DNA of 64,000 nucleotides, from NCBI GenBank assembly GCA_016235555.1, contig JACRKC010000104.1:17752-81751 (forward strand), written 5' to 3'. Shown here in pieces: positions 1 to 11,646 of this stretch. Under the pieces are notes generated by a model. That model did not search any database. It was not told the DNA's origin and was given only the letters and a program-made list of their open reading frames with translations. The first letter of the stretch is position 1. Each line of letters starts with the position of its first letter. The stretch is from Verrucomicrobiota bacterium (GTDB taxonomy: Bacteria; Verrucomicrobiota; Verrucomicrobiia; Opitutales; Opitutaceae). Both the position numbers and the translations under genes were made by a program.

Positions 1-2
1 AG

Positions 3-2975
<2,973 letters not shown>

Positions 2976-3010
2976 TTGACTAACCTTACGTTAACTTTAA
3001 CTAGTTTGGC

Positions 3011-3688
3011 GTGAAACCCAAACTCGAAAACCTCCAAGCAAGATTGCTTAGCCGAATCTCAGCAGCCGCACGCGCAGGTAAACTCGAAGAAGTCGCGGCT
3101 TTTTCCACTCACGCATCTAGGGTGAAGGAACTGTTTGGCCGACTTGAGCAGCTAGAGAAAGACGCAGAGATGATTGCTCATGAGCTGAACGAAATCGAAG
3201 GAATTCACGAAAACTCGAAGCGACCTCATTCGCTGGCCCCTGCTCCTGCAGCAAAGAACGGTTCGGTTGAACTCGATGAGTTGGTCAGTGCGATCACTAC
3301 CAAAAGGAGAGATCTAAGAATCTTAGAGATAAAAATCGATTGGGCGAAAAACGGCCATCCCGGAGGGGTCGAAATGATCCGCGAGTCCTTTGCTTCCGAC
3401 TCACTCGTGAAGCTCTTTGAGAGCTTGCGAGCGCACTTTAGCAGTCGCGCGTTTGATGTAGGATCGACAGTTCAAGTGAACCGCGGCCCGTTCGTCTCAA
3501 GAAACCCGCGCGCTGATTTCGTCAATCGAGTGAACGGGGAAGCTTACAGCAGCCAGCCGGTAAGAGGCACAGATTGGTTCGTGCTCACACACAGCACGAC
3601 GAACGAAAAAGTCCGAGACGTGCGTCAGCTCTTGGAAAAAATTGGTCTCAAGCCAGGAACATTCTCGGTCACCGCCGTCTCCCGTTAG
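3011..3688 (+). CDS. Hypothetical protein, predicted coiled-coil N-terminal half, AT-richer than neighbours
   Basis: A 225-residue protein with no family I recognise. It starts with GTG. Residues about 25-70 are Leu/Glu/Lys-rich with heptad-like spacing (VKELFGRLEQLEKDAEMIAHEL), suggesting a coiled coil. The middle is charged, and the C-terminal third (FDVGSTVQVNRGPFVSRNP ... SVTAVSR) looks like a compact beta-rich domain. Base composition and codon use (many AAA, GAA, TCA, TTA codons) differ clearly from the GC-rich neighbours, and the flanks 2943-3010 and 3689-3800 are also AT-rich. Together with its position at the interrupted 3' end of xanthine dehydrogenase, this points to horizontally acquired DNA. 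No signal peptide or membrane segment is visible. Confidence 0.7.
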   Translation: MKPKLENLQARLLSRISAAARAGKLEEVAAFSTHASRVKELFGRLEQLEKDAEMIAHELNEIEGIHENSKRPHSLAPAPAAKNGSVELDELVSAITTKRRDLRILEIKIDWAKNGHPGGVEMIRESFASDSLVKLFESLRAHFSSRAFDVGSTVQVNRGPFVSRNPRADFVNRVNGEAYSSQPVRGTDWFVLTHSTTNEKVRDVRQLLEKIGLKPGTFSVTAVSR

Positions 3689-3812
3689 CGTTTTTTTGCA
3701 AAATCGGAAAAATTCTTCGCAATGACCATCATTTCGAAATTAAGAGTTTCGCGCTTTCGAGGCTCTCCTCTTCCGGCTTGTGAAGCGGACGAATTGAGCT
3801 ATCGGTCCCGTC

Positions 3813-3989
3813 ATGAGCACCGTGGCCGAAATCGAGTCCGCCATCGCGAAACTGCCGACCGAGCAGATGCTGTCGGTCGCGGCTTGGCTGGACGATTATC
3901 GCGCGATGATTCAAGCCTCCGAGAATACGTTTGCGCAGCTCGACGCCGAGGAAGGCGAAGCGGCTGGCAAACAATGGCTCGGTGAGTGA
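3813..3989 (+). CDS. Small antitoxin-like protein of a MazF/PemK-type module
   Basis: A 58-residue acidic protein beginning MSTVAEIESAIAKLPTEQM and ending KQWLGE. It has the size, acidity and helical character of antitoxins encoded just before MazF-like toxins. Its stop TGA overlaps the toxin ATG at 3989 (TGATG), a typical translational coupling. I do not see an AbrB or RHH DNA-binding motif, so the antitoxin family is unassigned and the role is inferred from the pairing. Confidence 0.7.
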   Translation: MSTVAEIESAIAKLPTEQMLSVAAWLDDYRAMIQASENTFAQLDAEEGEAAGKQWLGE

Positions 3990-4321
3990 TGCGCGGCGAA
4001 ATCTGGATGATCGACCTCGGGATGGCGGCGAAACCGCGTCCAGCGGTGATTCTGAGTGTGCCGTTTGCCGACGATGAAAAGGCGGTCGTCACCTACGTGG
4101 CGCGGACGACGCAGGCGCGCGGCGGACGTTTTGAAGTCGAGCATCGCGCTCCACTCTTTCTCCCCGGAGTATTTGACGCGCAAAATATCGGCACGGTGCC
4201 GACGGCGAAGTTGATGCGGCGGTTGACGCGGCTGCCGGAACGAGAACTGGCTGCTGTCGAAGGTGCGGTGGTCCGTTGGCTGGGACTCCCAACCGAACGC
4301 GGAGAACCGGGAGCCAAGTGA
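3989..4321 (+). CDS. MazF/PemK-like endoribonuclease toxin
   Basis: A 110-residue protein of PemK/MazF fold. It opens MRGEIWMIDLGMAAKPRPAVILS, matching the family N-terminal beta strand, the G-x-[IV]-W motif and the conserved PRPAVILS segment. It continues with VVTYVARTT and GTVPTAKLMRRL, the usual core strands. Such toxins cleave mRNA and are neutralised by the co-encoded antitoxin. I start it at the ATG overlapping the antitoxin stop rather than at GTG 3986. The stop codon is immediately followed by a 47-bp exact copy of the xanthine dehydrogenase 3' end. Confidence 0.85.
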   Translation: MRGEIWMIDLGMAAKPRPAVILSVPFADDEKAVVTYVARTTQARGGRFEVEHRAPLFLPGVFDAQNIGTVPTAKLMRRLTRLPERELAAVEGAVVRWLGLPTERGEPGAK

Positions 4322-4383
4322 CCGTCGGCGAGCCGCCGCTGATGCTCGCCTTCTCCGTGCGCGAAGCGGTGTGGCGGGCGATT
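4322..4383 (+). pseudogene. Internally deleted copy of the xanthine dehydrogenase 3' end
   Basis: Bases 4322-4368 are identical to 2806-2852 of the xanthine dehydrogenase gene (the GEPPLMLAFSVREA region), and 4366-4383 are identical to 2925-2942. The join falls on a shared GCG, so about 75 bp are missing between. Read on, the frame gives AVWRAIQGRSAAGDR then a stop, which may be the original C-terminus of the enzyme. Confidence 0.85.
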
Positions 4384-4393
4384 CAGGGGCGGA

Positions 4394-4657
4394 GTGCAGC
4401 GGGCGATCGGTGAAATCAAGTTTGCGCCGCGGCGGGAACAGGCCTACCAGAGCCACATGAAAGCCGCATTCCCCGAGCCCGAGATCGTGACCCGCAAAGG
4501 CAAACCGGTGTCCGTGATTCTCGCCATCGAGGACTACGAGGAACTGATGGAGCGAGTGGAGGATGCGGAGGATGTCGCAGCGCTGAAACGCGTGCGGCGC
4601 AAACCGCTTCGCTATCGACCGTTGGAAGACTACCTCGCCAGCCGCAGCGGCAAGTGA
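4394..4657 (+). CDS. Phd/YefM-type antitoxin
   Basis: An 87-residue protein. Its core VTRKGKPVSVILAIEDYEEL is the conserved Phd/YefM motif (ITRRGKPVAVL..EDYE), followed by a charged helix and the toxin-binding tail. Starting at GTG 4394 gives the normal family length; ATG 4457 would remove the whole N-terminal DNA-binding part. The GTG lies next to the truncated xanthine dehydrogenase copy, so the N-terminus may have been rebuilt from it; its first 25 residues fit the family poorly. It is followed 2 bp after its stop by a RelE-type toxin. Confidence 0.78.
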   Translation: MQRAIGEIKFAPRREQAYQSHMKAAFPEPEIVTRKGKPVSVILAIEDYEELMERVEDAEDVAALKRVRRKPLRYRPLEDYLASRSGK

Positions 4658-4659
4658 CG

Positions 4660-4914
4660 ATGTATCGGGTGCTACTCGAGCGCGGCGCGGAAAAGGACCT
4701 CGCGCGACTTTCGTCCGAAGTTCATGAACGTGTCATCGCGGCCATCACGGCACTCGCGCTGGACCCACGTCCGCCCGGTTGTCGCAAACTGACGGGCGGC
4801 AAGAGCGACTGGCGCATCCGGATTGGCGACTACCGGGTGGTCTACGAAATCGCCGATGCGATTCGCATTGTGCGCGTCAACCGCGTGCGTCATCGCCGTG
4901 AAGTCTACCGCTGA
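4660..4914 (+). CDS. RelE/ParE-family toxin
   Basis: An 84-residue basic protein (MYRVLLERGAEKDLARLSSEV ... RIRIGDYRVVYEI ... VNRVRHRREVY). This is the classic RelE plan: N-terminal strand, helical hairpin, then a WRIRIGDYRVVYEI beta sheet with catalytic-type Arg residues and a C-terminal HRREVYR. RelE toxins cleave mRNA on the ribosome and pair with YefM/Phd antitoxins, as found just upstream. I chose ATG 4660; an in-frame GTG at 4654 overlaps the antitoxin stop. Confidence 0.88.
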   Translation: MYRVLLERGAEKDLARLSSEVHERVIAAITALALDPRPPGCRKLTGGKSDWRIRIGDYRVVYEIADAIRIVRVNRVRHRREVYR

Positions 4915-4924
4915 GCTGCGCGGG

Positions 4925-4990
4925 TTCTCCCTGCGCGAAGCGATCCGCGATGCGGTCGCGAATTTCGGGATACCCGGTGGCCGGGTCTCC
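4925..4990 (+). pseudogene. Diverged third copy of the xanthine dehydrogenase 3' end
   Basis: This stretch aligns without gaps to about 2836-2901 of the xanthine dehydrogenase gene, sharing TGCGCGAAGCGATCCGCGA and GCGAATTTCGG with scattered substitutions. It is more diverged than the copy at 4322 and directly follows the second TA module. The remaining 4991-5147 holds no convincing gene. Confidence 0.7.
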
Positions 4991-5147
4991 TCAGCCGGCG
5001 GGGCTCGTCATGCGCGATGCTGAGCGCCTCGGCCTTCGAGTTCACGCGGCCGATGCACTCTTCGATTTCCTTCGGCGGGTGCCGGCGGCGGTGTTGAGGG
5101 AGGGGGCGGCGATCAGCGTGGGCATGCGAAGGCAGAGGGAGGCGCGC

Positions 5148-6110
5148 TCAACTCTTCCGCCGCTTCCACCGGTCGAAGAGCACGGCGGCGAGGAGGATGA
5201 GGCCGCGGGCGACGTATTGGTAAAACGTCGGCACGTTCAGCAGGTTCATCGCGTTCTGGACGATGCCCATGATCAGCACGCCGGCGATGACGAAGGCCAT
5301 GCTGCCGACACCTCCCGTCAGTGACACGCCGCCGAGCACGCAGGCGGAGATCACTTCGAGTTCGAAGCCTTGGGAGGTGTTGGGCTGGCCGCTGGTGACG
5401 CGCGACGACAACACGATGCCGGCGAACGCGGCCATCACGCCTTGGGCGGTGAAGATCGCGATCTTGACGCGATCGACGGCGATGCCGGCGAGGTGCGCGG
5501 CTTCGGCGTTGCCGCCGACGGCGAGTGTGTCGCGGCCGAAGACGGTGCGGTTGAGCAGAAATCCAAACACGGAAAAACACGCGGCCGTGATCCAGACCGG
5601 CGTGGGCACACCGAGAAACGCCGAGTTGCCGAGCGAGAAAAAGTCCTCGAGGCCGATGCCGACGGCGGTGCCGCCGGAGATGATGAAGCCGAGGCCGCGC
5701 ACGATCTGCATCGTCGCGAGCGTGGTGATGAGGGCGTTGATCCGGAGCTTGGCGACGACGAAGCCGTTGATGAAACCGACGAGCGCGCCGAGGCCGAGCG
5801 CGGCGAGCACGCCCAGCGTGATGCTTTCGCTCTTGTTCATCACGACCGCGGCGAGCACGCCGGCGCAGGCTACGACGGAACCGATGGAGAGGTCGAAGTC
5901 GCCGGCGGCGAGGCAGAACAGCATGGTGCAGGCGACCATGCCGGTCATCGACACGGCGAGGGCGAGGCCGCGCATGTTCGCCCAGGAGAAGAAATTCTCC
6001 ACGAACAGGGAGCAGCCGAGGAACAGGATTGCGAGGACGACGAGCATCCCGGCCTTGTCGAAAAAGTCGGCGAGCGGCTGGCGCGGGGCGGGGGAGGAAG
6101 GGGAGGCCAT
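5148..6110 (-). CDS. araH: L-arabinose ABC transporter permease
   Basis: A 320-residue inner-membrane permease that passes L-arabinose through the membrane with AraF and AraG. Eight or more hydrophobic segments are visible from MLVVLAILFLGCSLFV to GLILLAAVLFDRWKR. Close agreement with AraH is seen in SMTGMVACTMLFCLAAGDFD, KLRINALITTLATMQIVRGL, ISACVLGGVSLTGGVG and AMNLLN. I start at MASPSSPAP (6110); an upstream in-frame ATG would add 17 residues of no family likeness. It is the last gene of araF-araG-araH but is separated from araG by 274 bp containing repeats. Confidence 0.92.
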   Translation of the reverse strand: MASPSSPAPRQPLADFFDKAGMLVVLAILFLGCSLFVENFFSWANMRGLALAVSMTGMVACTMLFCLAAGDFDLSIGSVVACAGVLAAVVMNKSESITLGVLAALGLGALVGFINGFVVAKLRINALITTLATMQIVRGLGFIISGGTAVGIGLEDFFSLGNSAFLGVPTPVWITAACFSVFGFLLNRTVFGRDTLAVGGNAEAAHLAGIAVDRVKIAIFTAQGVMAAFAGIVLSSRVTSGQPNTSQGFELEVISACVLGGVSLTGGVGSMAFVIAGVLIMGIVQNAMNLLNVPTFYQYVARGLILLAAVLFDRWKRRKS

Positions 6111-6137
6111 GGGAGCTAAAGAACGACTAGGCAATTG

Positions 6138-6369
6138 AACCACGGATGAACACCGATGCACACGGATTCATACCAGTTACGTCTCGCGTTTGGTCTCTTG
6201 GTAGGGGCGTCGCTTGACGACGCCCACGCTGCGCAACCCGGGCGCCGACAAGCGGCGCCCCTACAGTCCAGATTCGAGCCGTAAATGGTATCAGAACGCG
6301 TTCCCGGAGGCTGGGCCTCGCCGTTGAGTCTTTTCATCGATCCGTGTCCATCCGTGTTCATCCGTGGTG
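6138..6369. repeat. Long-arm inverted repeat between araG and araH
   Basis: Left arm 6138-6166 (aaccacggatgaacaccg...) and right arm 6340-6369 (...ccgtgttcatccgtggt) are imperfect inverted copies about 170 bp apart. They enclose another palindrome at 6201-6264. A transcript across this gap could form a cruciform-like stem that lowers expression of araH relative to araFG. Confidence 0.75.
6201..6264. repeat. GTAGGGGCG palindromic element, copy 1
   Basis: Starts gtaggggcgtcgcttgacga and ends gcggcgcccctac. It is the same family as the copy at 7904-7956 between araF and araG. Confidence 0.8.
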
Positions 6370-6384
6370 AAGAAATGGTTTTGA

Positions 6385-7893
6385 TCACGACGCGCGCGCC
6401 GTTTCGAGCGGCAGGGCGAGTTTGAGGAGTTTTTCCTCGTTGGCGTCGGCGCGGTCGAGGATCGCGGCGATCTTACCCTGACGCATCACGGCGATGCGGT
6501 CGGACACGCCGAGCACTTCGGGCAGTTCGCTCGAGACCACGATCACGCACACGCCCGACTTCGCGAGGTCCTGCATGATGCCGTAGATTTCGCTCTTGGC
6601 CCCGACATCGATCCCGCGCGTGGGTTCGTCGAGCAGGATCACTTTCACGGTCTCGGAGAGCCAACGGCCAAGGATGACTTTCTGTTGGTTGCCGCCGGAG
6701 AGGTTGCGGATGAGCTGGCGCACGGTCGGCGTTTTCACGCGGAGCTGCTCGACGCGTTGCTGCGCGTTGGCCTGCTCCCAGGTCTCGTCGATCAGCACGC
6801 CGGCGCGCGCTTTACGGCGGCGCGCGGAGAGGTTGGTGTTTTCGAGGACCGAGCGCACCGGGACGATCCCGTCCTTCTTGCGATCCTCGGGGCAGAGCAC
6901 GACGCCGGCTTCGATGGCGTCGCGGGGTGAGATGATCTCAAGCACGCGACCGCCTATGGTCACGCGTCCGGCGGTCTTGGCCGCCGCGCCGAAGATCAGT
7001 CGCATCAATTCGCTGCGCCCCGCGCCCACCAGCCCGAAAAAGCCGAAGATCTCGCCGGCCCTCGCCGCAAATGAGCACGGCTCGGCAAGCCCGGGGCCGC
7101 AGAGGCCCTCGACGACGAGGCCGCCGTCGCCATGGGCGCGCGGGGTATAGTTGTAGATGTCGGCGAGCTGCCGGCCGACCATGCGCTGGACGACGGTGTC
7201 GCGCGTGAGATTGGCGAGTTCGTTGGTCTCCACGTGCCGGCCGTCGCGCAGGATGGTGATGCGGTCGCCGAGTTCGAAGATCTCCTCCATGCGGTGCGAC
7301 ACGTAGAGGATCGCGCAGCCGCGGGCTTTGAGGTCGCGGATGATGGTGAAGAGCCGGCGCACTTCGCGGTCGGAGAGGCTGCTGGTGGGTTCGTCGAAGG
7401 CGATGATGCGGGCGCCGCGGGTGAGGGCCTTGGCGATCTCGACCATCTGGCGCTGCGCGAGCGGGAGTTGCCCAAGCTTGGTCCACGGGTCGATGTCCTC
7501 GCCGATCAGCTCAAGCTGGCGGCGCGCGGCGTCGGCGAGCGCGCGGCGGTTGACGATGCCGAATTTCTGCGGGAGGTGGCCGAGGAACAGGTTTTCCGCG
7601 ACGCTCATTTCCGGCACCAGGTGCAGCTCCTGATAAATAACGGCAATGCCCGCAGCGAGGGCGTGGGCGGTATCGGTAAACACGCGGCGTTCGCCGCCCA
7701 CGACGAGCGCGCCACCGGAGGGAGTGTAGGCGCCGCTGAGGATTTTGAGCAGGGTGGACTTGCCCGCGCCGTTCTCGCCCATCAGGGCGTGGATCGAGCC
7801 GGCATGCACGTCGAACGACACGTCGTCAAGCGCCTTGACGCCCGGGAACTCCATCGAGACGTGGTCGAAACCAAGAAGGGAAACGGCGCTCAC
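6385..7893 (-). CDS. araG: L-arabinose ABC transporter ATP-binding protein
   Basis: A 502-residue double ABC ATPase that powers arabinose uptake. First domain: Walker A GENGAGKST, signature-like LPLAQRQMVEIAKAL, Walker B IIAFDEPTSSLS. Second domain: degenerate P-loop FGLVGAGRSE, signature NLSGGNQQKVILGRWL, Walker B VILLDEPTRGIDVG. The degenerate second P-loop is normal for the MglA/RbsA/AraG family. It lies between araF and araH on the same strand and reads away from a GTAG palindrome at 7904. Confidence 0.93.
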   Translation of the reverse strand: MSAVSLLGFDHVSMEFPGVKALDDVSFDVHAGSIHALMGENGAGKSTLLKILSGAYTPSGGALVVGGERRVFTDTAHALAAGIAVIYQELHLVPEMSVAENLFLGHLPQKFGIVNRRALADAARRQLELIGEDIDPWTKLGQLPLAQRQMVEIAKALTRGARIIAFDEPTSSLSDREVRRLFTIIRDLKARGCAILYVSHRMEEIFELGDRITILRDGRHVETNELANLTRDTVVQRMVGRQLADIYNYTPRAHGDGGLVVEGLCGPGLAEPCSFAARAGEIFGFFGLVGAGRSELMRLIFGAAAKTAGRVTIGGRVLEIISPRDAIEAGVVLCPEDRKKDGIVPVRSVLENTNLSARRRKARAGVLIDETWEQANAQQRVEQLRVKTPTVRQLIRNLSGGNQQKVILGRWLSETVKVILLDEPTRGIDVGAKSEIYGIMQDLAKSGVCVIVVSSELPEVLGVSDRIAVMRQGKIAAILDRADANEEKLLKLALPLETARAS

Positions 7894-7903
7894 GGCTTCA
7901 GGC

Positions 7904-7956
7904 GTAGGGGCGGCGCTCGTCGCCGCCCGCGGGCGCCGTCAAGCGGCGCCCCTACG
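7904..7956. repeat. GTAGGGGCG palindromic element, copy 2
   Basis: Starts gtaggggcggcgctcgtcg and ends gcggcgcccctacg. It occupies nearly the whole araF-araG gap. A stem-loop here could protect the araF mRNA 3' end and partly uncouple araG, giving more binding protein than ATPase. Confidence 0.8.
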
Positions 7957-7959
7957 AAT

Positions 7960-8952
7960 CTAGTCGCGGATGCCCTGCTCCTTGAGCACCTGGCGGAAAT
8001 TCTCGCGCGTGATGAGCACGCCGACGGTGCGGGAGTCGAGCGGCGGCTCTTTGCCCTCCTTGATCCAGCGGAACATCATCTCGCTGGTCTGGTAGCCGTG
8101 GGCTTTGGCGGAGAGGAGCATCGAGCCGTAGAACGACGTGGGCTTCGCCTTTTCCAACTCGACGATGCAATCGGTGCCGTTGATGCCGATGGCCACGCAG
8201 CTATCGGCGGCGTAACCGCGGCCCTCCAGTGCGCGCACGGCGCCGAGCACCGCACTGTCGTTGGGGCCGCAGACGAGCCAGTGCTTGATGCCCGATTTCT
8301 GGGTGAGGAGGACGTTGACGGCGTCGAAGGCGCCCGGGATGTCGGCGGTGCGCTCCGGCGCCTTGAAGATGCGGTCCTTGGGGAAACTGGCGGCGGTGAG
8401 CGCGGCGATCGCGCCGTCGGTGCGCTCCTTGGCGGTGGCGAGTTCCTCGAACGTCACGGCGCAGACGGCGGTGTCGGCGGCGGTCCAGCCACGTTTTTTC
8501 ATCTCGGCAGCGAGAGTCTGGCCGACGCTTTCGCCGATCTTGCCCGCGGAGATGCCGAGGTGGTGGACGTTGGTCATCGGCTTGCCGTTGGCGCCGATGA
8601 ACTGATCGTCGACGCTGATGAGCTTGAGTTTGTTGGCGCGCGCCTTGGCGGCGATGCCGGGTCCGAGGCGCGTGTCGGGCGTGCAAATGACGAAGCCCTG
8701 CGCGCCGGCGGCCGCGAGATTATCGATGCCGGCGAGCACCTTCTCGCCGTCGGTGGCGCCGATCTTCACGAGCGTGAAGCCGAGTTCCTTGGCCGCCTGG
8801 TCGGCGAATTTCCACTCGAGCTGGAACCACGGCTCCTCGGGCTGCTTCACGAGGAAGCCGATTTTGACGGCCGGTGCGGCGGCGTGGGCGGCGAGGGTGG
8901 CGCACGCGAGCGCGAGGAGCGTGCGGACCGGGCGGAGGGCGGTGAACTTCAT
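7960..8952 (-). CDS. araF: L-arabinose-binding periplasmic protein
   Basis: A 330-residue exported sugar-binding protein. The signal peptide MKFTALRPVRTLLALACATL ends near AHAAA. The mature part begins VKIGFLVKQPEEPWFQLEWKF, the diagnostic AraF opening, followed by GFVICTPDTRLGP and VDDQFIGANGKPMTNVHHLG. It captures L-arabinose for AraGH. As first gene of the minus-strand araFGH cluster it sets the likely promoter in 8953-9178; I do not see an AraC-like regulator gene nearby. Confidence 0.92.
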   Translation of the reverse strand: MKFTALRPVRTLLALACATLAAHAAAPAVKIGFLVKQPEEPWFQLEWKFADQAAKELGFTLVKIGATDGEKVLAGIDNLAAAGAQGFVICTPDTRLGPGIAAKARANKLKLISVDDQFIGANGKPMTNVHHLGISAGKIGESVGQTLAAEMKKRGWTAADTAVCAVTFEELATAKERTDGAIAALTAASFPKDRIFKAPERTADIPGAFDAVNVLLTQKSGIKHWLVCGPNDSAVLGAVRALEGRGYAADSCVAIGINGTDCIVELEKAKPTSFYGSMLLSAKAHGYQTSEMMFRWIKEGKEPPLDSRTVGVLITRENFRQVLKEQGIRD

Positions 8953-9064
8953 GGGGCGAATCGGTGCGATGACCGTTCGTCACAAGAGCGCGCCCGGGCC
9001 GTCCCACGCAACCGTGAAACGCGCTGCGTGTGTCACCGGGACGCATCTGACTTTCTTGCGCTGC

Positions 9065-9120
9065 GGAGGGGCGCTTTTCCAAGCGCCCAAGTCCGGCGGT
9101 TGAAAACCGCCGCTCCGTCG
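9065..9120. repeat. Paired GC hairpins upstream of araF
   Basis: Two adjacent stem-loops: ggggcgctt..aagcgccc and ggcggttgaaaaccgcc. They lie in the 226-bp region upstream of araF, which otherwise shows no gene. Confidence 0.55.
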
Positions 9121-9178
9121 CGCTCACCGGCCGGGACGCGGGCTGCGCGGGGCTGGTCCTGGCGGCGGGCGATCGGGC

Positions 9179-9298
9179 CTATTCGTCGCTGCGGATTTCG
9201 CGTGTGGCGGCGCGGGACGCGGAATTACCGCGAAGAATCCAGACGATGACCGCGACCTGGACGGCCGCGGCGAAGACGAGGAGGGTAACAGAACTCAT
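9179..9298 (-). CDS. Possible small single-span membrane protein
   Basis: A 39-residue frame starting MSSVTLLVFAAAVQVAVIVWI and ending in a charged tail (RGNSASRAATREIRSDE). One hydrophobic helix followed by basic then acidic residues is the usual form of a small membrane protein. It lies on the same strand and upstream of araF. The evidence is only length, start and hydrophobicity; no family is recognised, and it may be chance. Confidence 0.35.
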   Translation of the reverse strand: MSSVTLLVFAAAVQVAVIVWILRGNSASRAATREIRSDE

Positions 9299-9418
9299 TG
9301 GGTCGGGAACGCGGCGCGCCGGTTGGCGCGACGCAGGGGAACGATGGGAGGCTCCGAGGTGGGGGAGCGGCGCGCTTTTTTCAAGCCCGGAGTGGAGGAC
9401 CGTGCGCGGGGGGCGCAT

Positions 9419-9551
9419 CTCAAACTGAGATCAGTTTCCGAAGGCCTCGGCTGTAGCGGCGGTCTATGACCGCCGGCGGTGCGCCAAGGGCATTCGTTCG
9501 GCGGTCATAGACCGCCGCTACAAATCGCTGGCCTCAGTTTGAGTTGCACCC
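9419..9551 (+). repeat. About 140-bp terminal-inverted-repeat element (copy A)
   Basis: Outer arms ctcaaactgagatcag / ctggcctcagtttgag enclose an inner palindrome gtagcggcggtc...ataccgcc-type with gaccgccgctac. It is the same family as 25809-25948, 32902-33042, 54866-55005, 57747-57886, 60931-61069 and 62322-62606. The rest of the 363-bp gap 9299-9661 shows no gene. Confidence 0.85.
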
Positions 9552-9661
9552 CGCGAGCGGAGGTGAGGGATCGCCGCCGGGATGATCGGGCACCGGCGCG
9601 TCCGGCGGCGGCGCAGTTGCCGCTTGCTGCGCCCCGGCCCCGCAATTTCCATCCTCCGCGC

Positions 9662-10806
9662 ATGGCCGCCCCAGCCGACGCCCCCACGCTCAGCCATCCG
9701 GGCCTCCGCGAGGAGCCCGGTTCGCTGTCGCCATGGGCGCTCATCCGCCGGCGGTTTGTCTCGCACCGGCTGGCCGTGGTTTCCCTCTACCTGCTCGCGG
9801 TGCTTTACGTGATGGCGCTCGGGGCGGAGTTCTTCGCGCCGTATCCGCGCCAGTGGCGGGACCTCGCCCACGCGTATTGCCCGCCGCAACTCCCGCGATT
9901 TTCGCTGGCGCACGGCCTTCACGTGCGGGCGATGATCAGCCAGCGCGATCCGCTGACACTCCGGAAGACTTACCACGAGGATGCGACGCGCGTGGTCAGG
10001 CTGGGTTTTTTTGTGCCGGGAGCGCCGTATCGGTGGCTCGGGCTCATCCCGACGGCGCGGCACTTCTTCGGCGTGCAAGAGGCCGACCGGCGGTGGCCCG
10101 ACGGCACGACTCCGACGTTTTTCTTTCTCGGCGCGGACAAATACGGCCAGGACATCCTGAGCCGCATCATCCACGGCTCCCGCGTCAGCCTGTCGGTCGG
10201 CCTCGCGGCCATCGCCGTGACGTTTGTGCTCGGCGTGGCGATCGGCGGAATCTCGGGCTACGTGGGCGGTGCGACGGACAACGTGATCCAGCGCGTGATC
10301 GAAATCGTGAACGCGTTTCCGCAGATCCCGCTGTGGCTGGCGTTCGGCGCCGTGCTGCCGATCGAGTGGTCGCCGCTCTCGACGTATTTTGCGATCACGC
10401 TCGTGCTCTCGTTGCTGGCGTGGACGAATCTCGCGCGCGTCGTGCGCGGAAAAATCCTGGCGTTGCGCGAGGAGGATTACGCGACGGCCGCGCGGCTGCT
10501 GGGCGCGAGCCACGCGCGCATCCTGTTCCGCCACCTGCTGCCGGGTTTCACGAGCCACATCATCGTCGTGCTGACGCTGAGCGTGCCGACGATGATCCTC
10601 GGCGAGACGTCGCTGTCGTTTCTCGGCCTCGGCCTGCGACCGCCGGTGGTGAGCTGGGGCGTGATGCTCCAGGACTGCCTCAGCCTGCAAACGGTGGCCG
10701 ACCACCCGTGGCTGCTCATGCCCGTGGTGTTCATCGTGCTGACCGTGCTCAGCTTCAACTTCCTCGGCGACGGCCTGCGCGACGCGGCCGATCCGTATTC
10801 CGCCAA

Positions 10807-10810
<4 letters not shown>
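9662..10810 (+). CDS. OppC-type ABC transporter permease
   Basis: A 382-residue integral membrane subunit of a dipeptide/oligopeptide/nickel-type importer. The N-terminal LIRRRFVSHRLAVVSLYLLAV is the OppC N-domain. GTDxxGRD is represented by GADKYGQDILSRIIHGSRVSL, followed by the BPD_transp_1 domain with EEDYATAARLLGASHARILFRHLLP (EAA loop) and LSFLGLGLRPPVVSWG. I start at MAAPADAP; the frame is open further upstream only because it reads through repeat copy A. The loop of about 100 residues between TM1 and the permease core is longer than usual. It overlaps the next gene by 4 bp. No OppA or OppB partner is present. Confidence 0.88.

Positions 10811-11642
<832 letters not shown>

Positions 11643-11646
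<4 letters not shown>

Noticed and set aside
5000..5147. Possible gene remnant on the minus strand next to araH
   Set aside because: One frame reads a plausible stretch (PPKEIEECIGRVNSKAEAL) but has no start, no family match I can name, and adjoins the decayed dehydrogenase copy; too little to call.
7132..9249. A 705-codon open frame on the plus strand
   Set aside because: It lies antisense to araF and araG, which match their families throughout; the translation is Glu/Gly/Ala-biased and featureless.
9479..9661. N-terminal extension of the OppC-type permease
   Set aside because: The 61 extra codons read through repeat copy A and a Pro/Arg-rich stretch; the family start fits ATG 9662.
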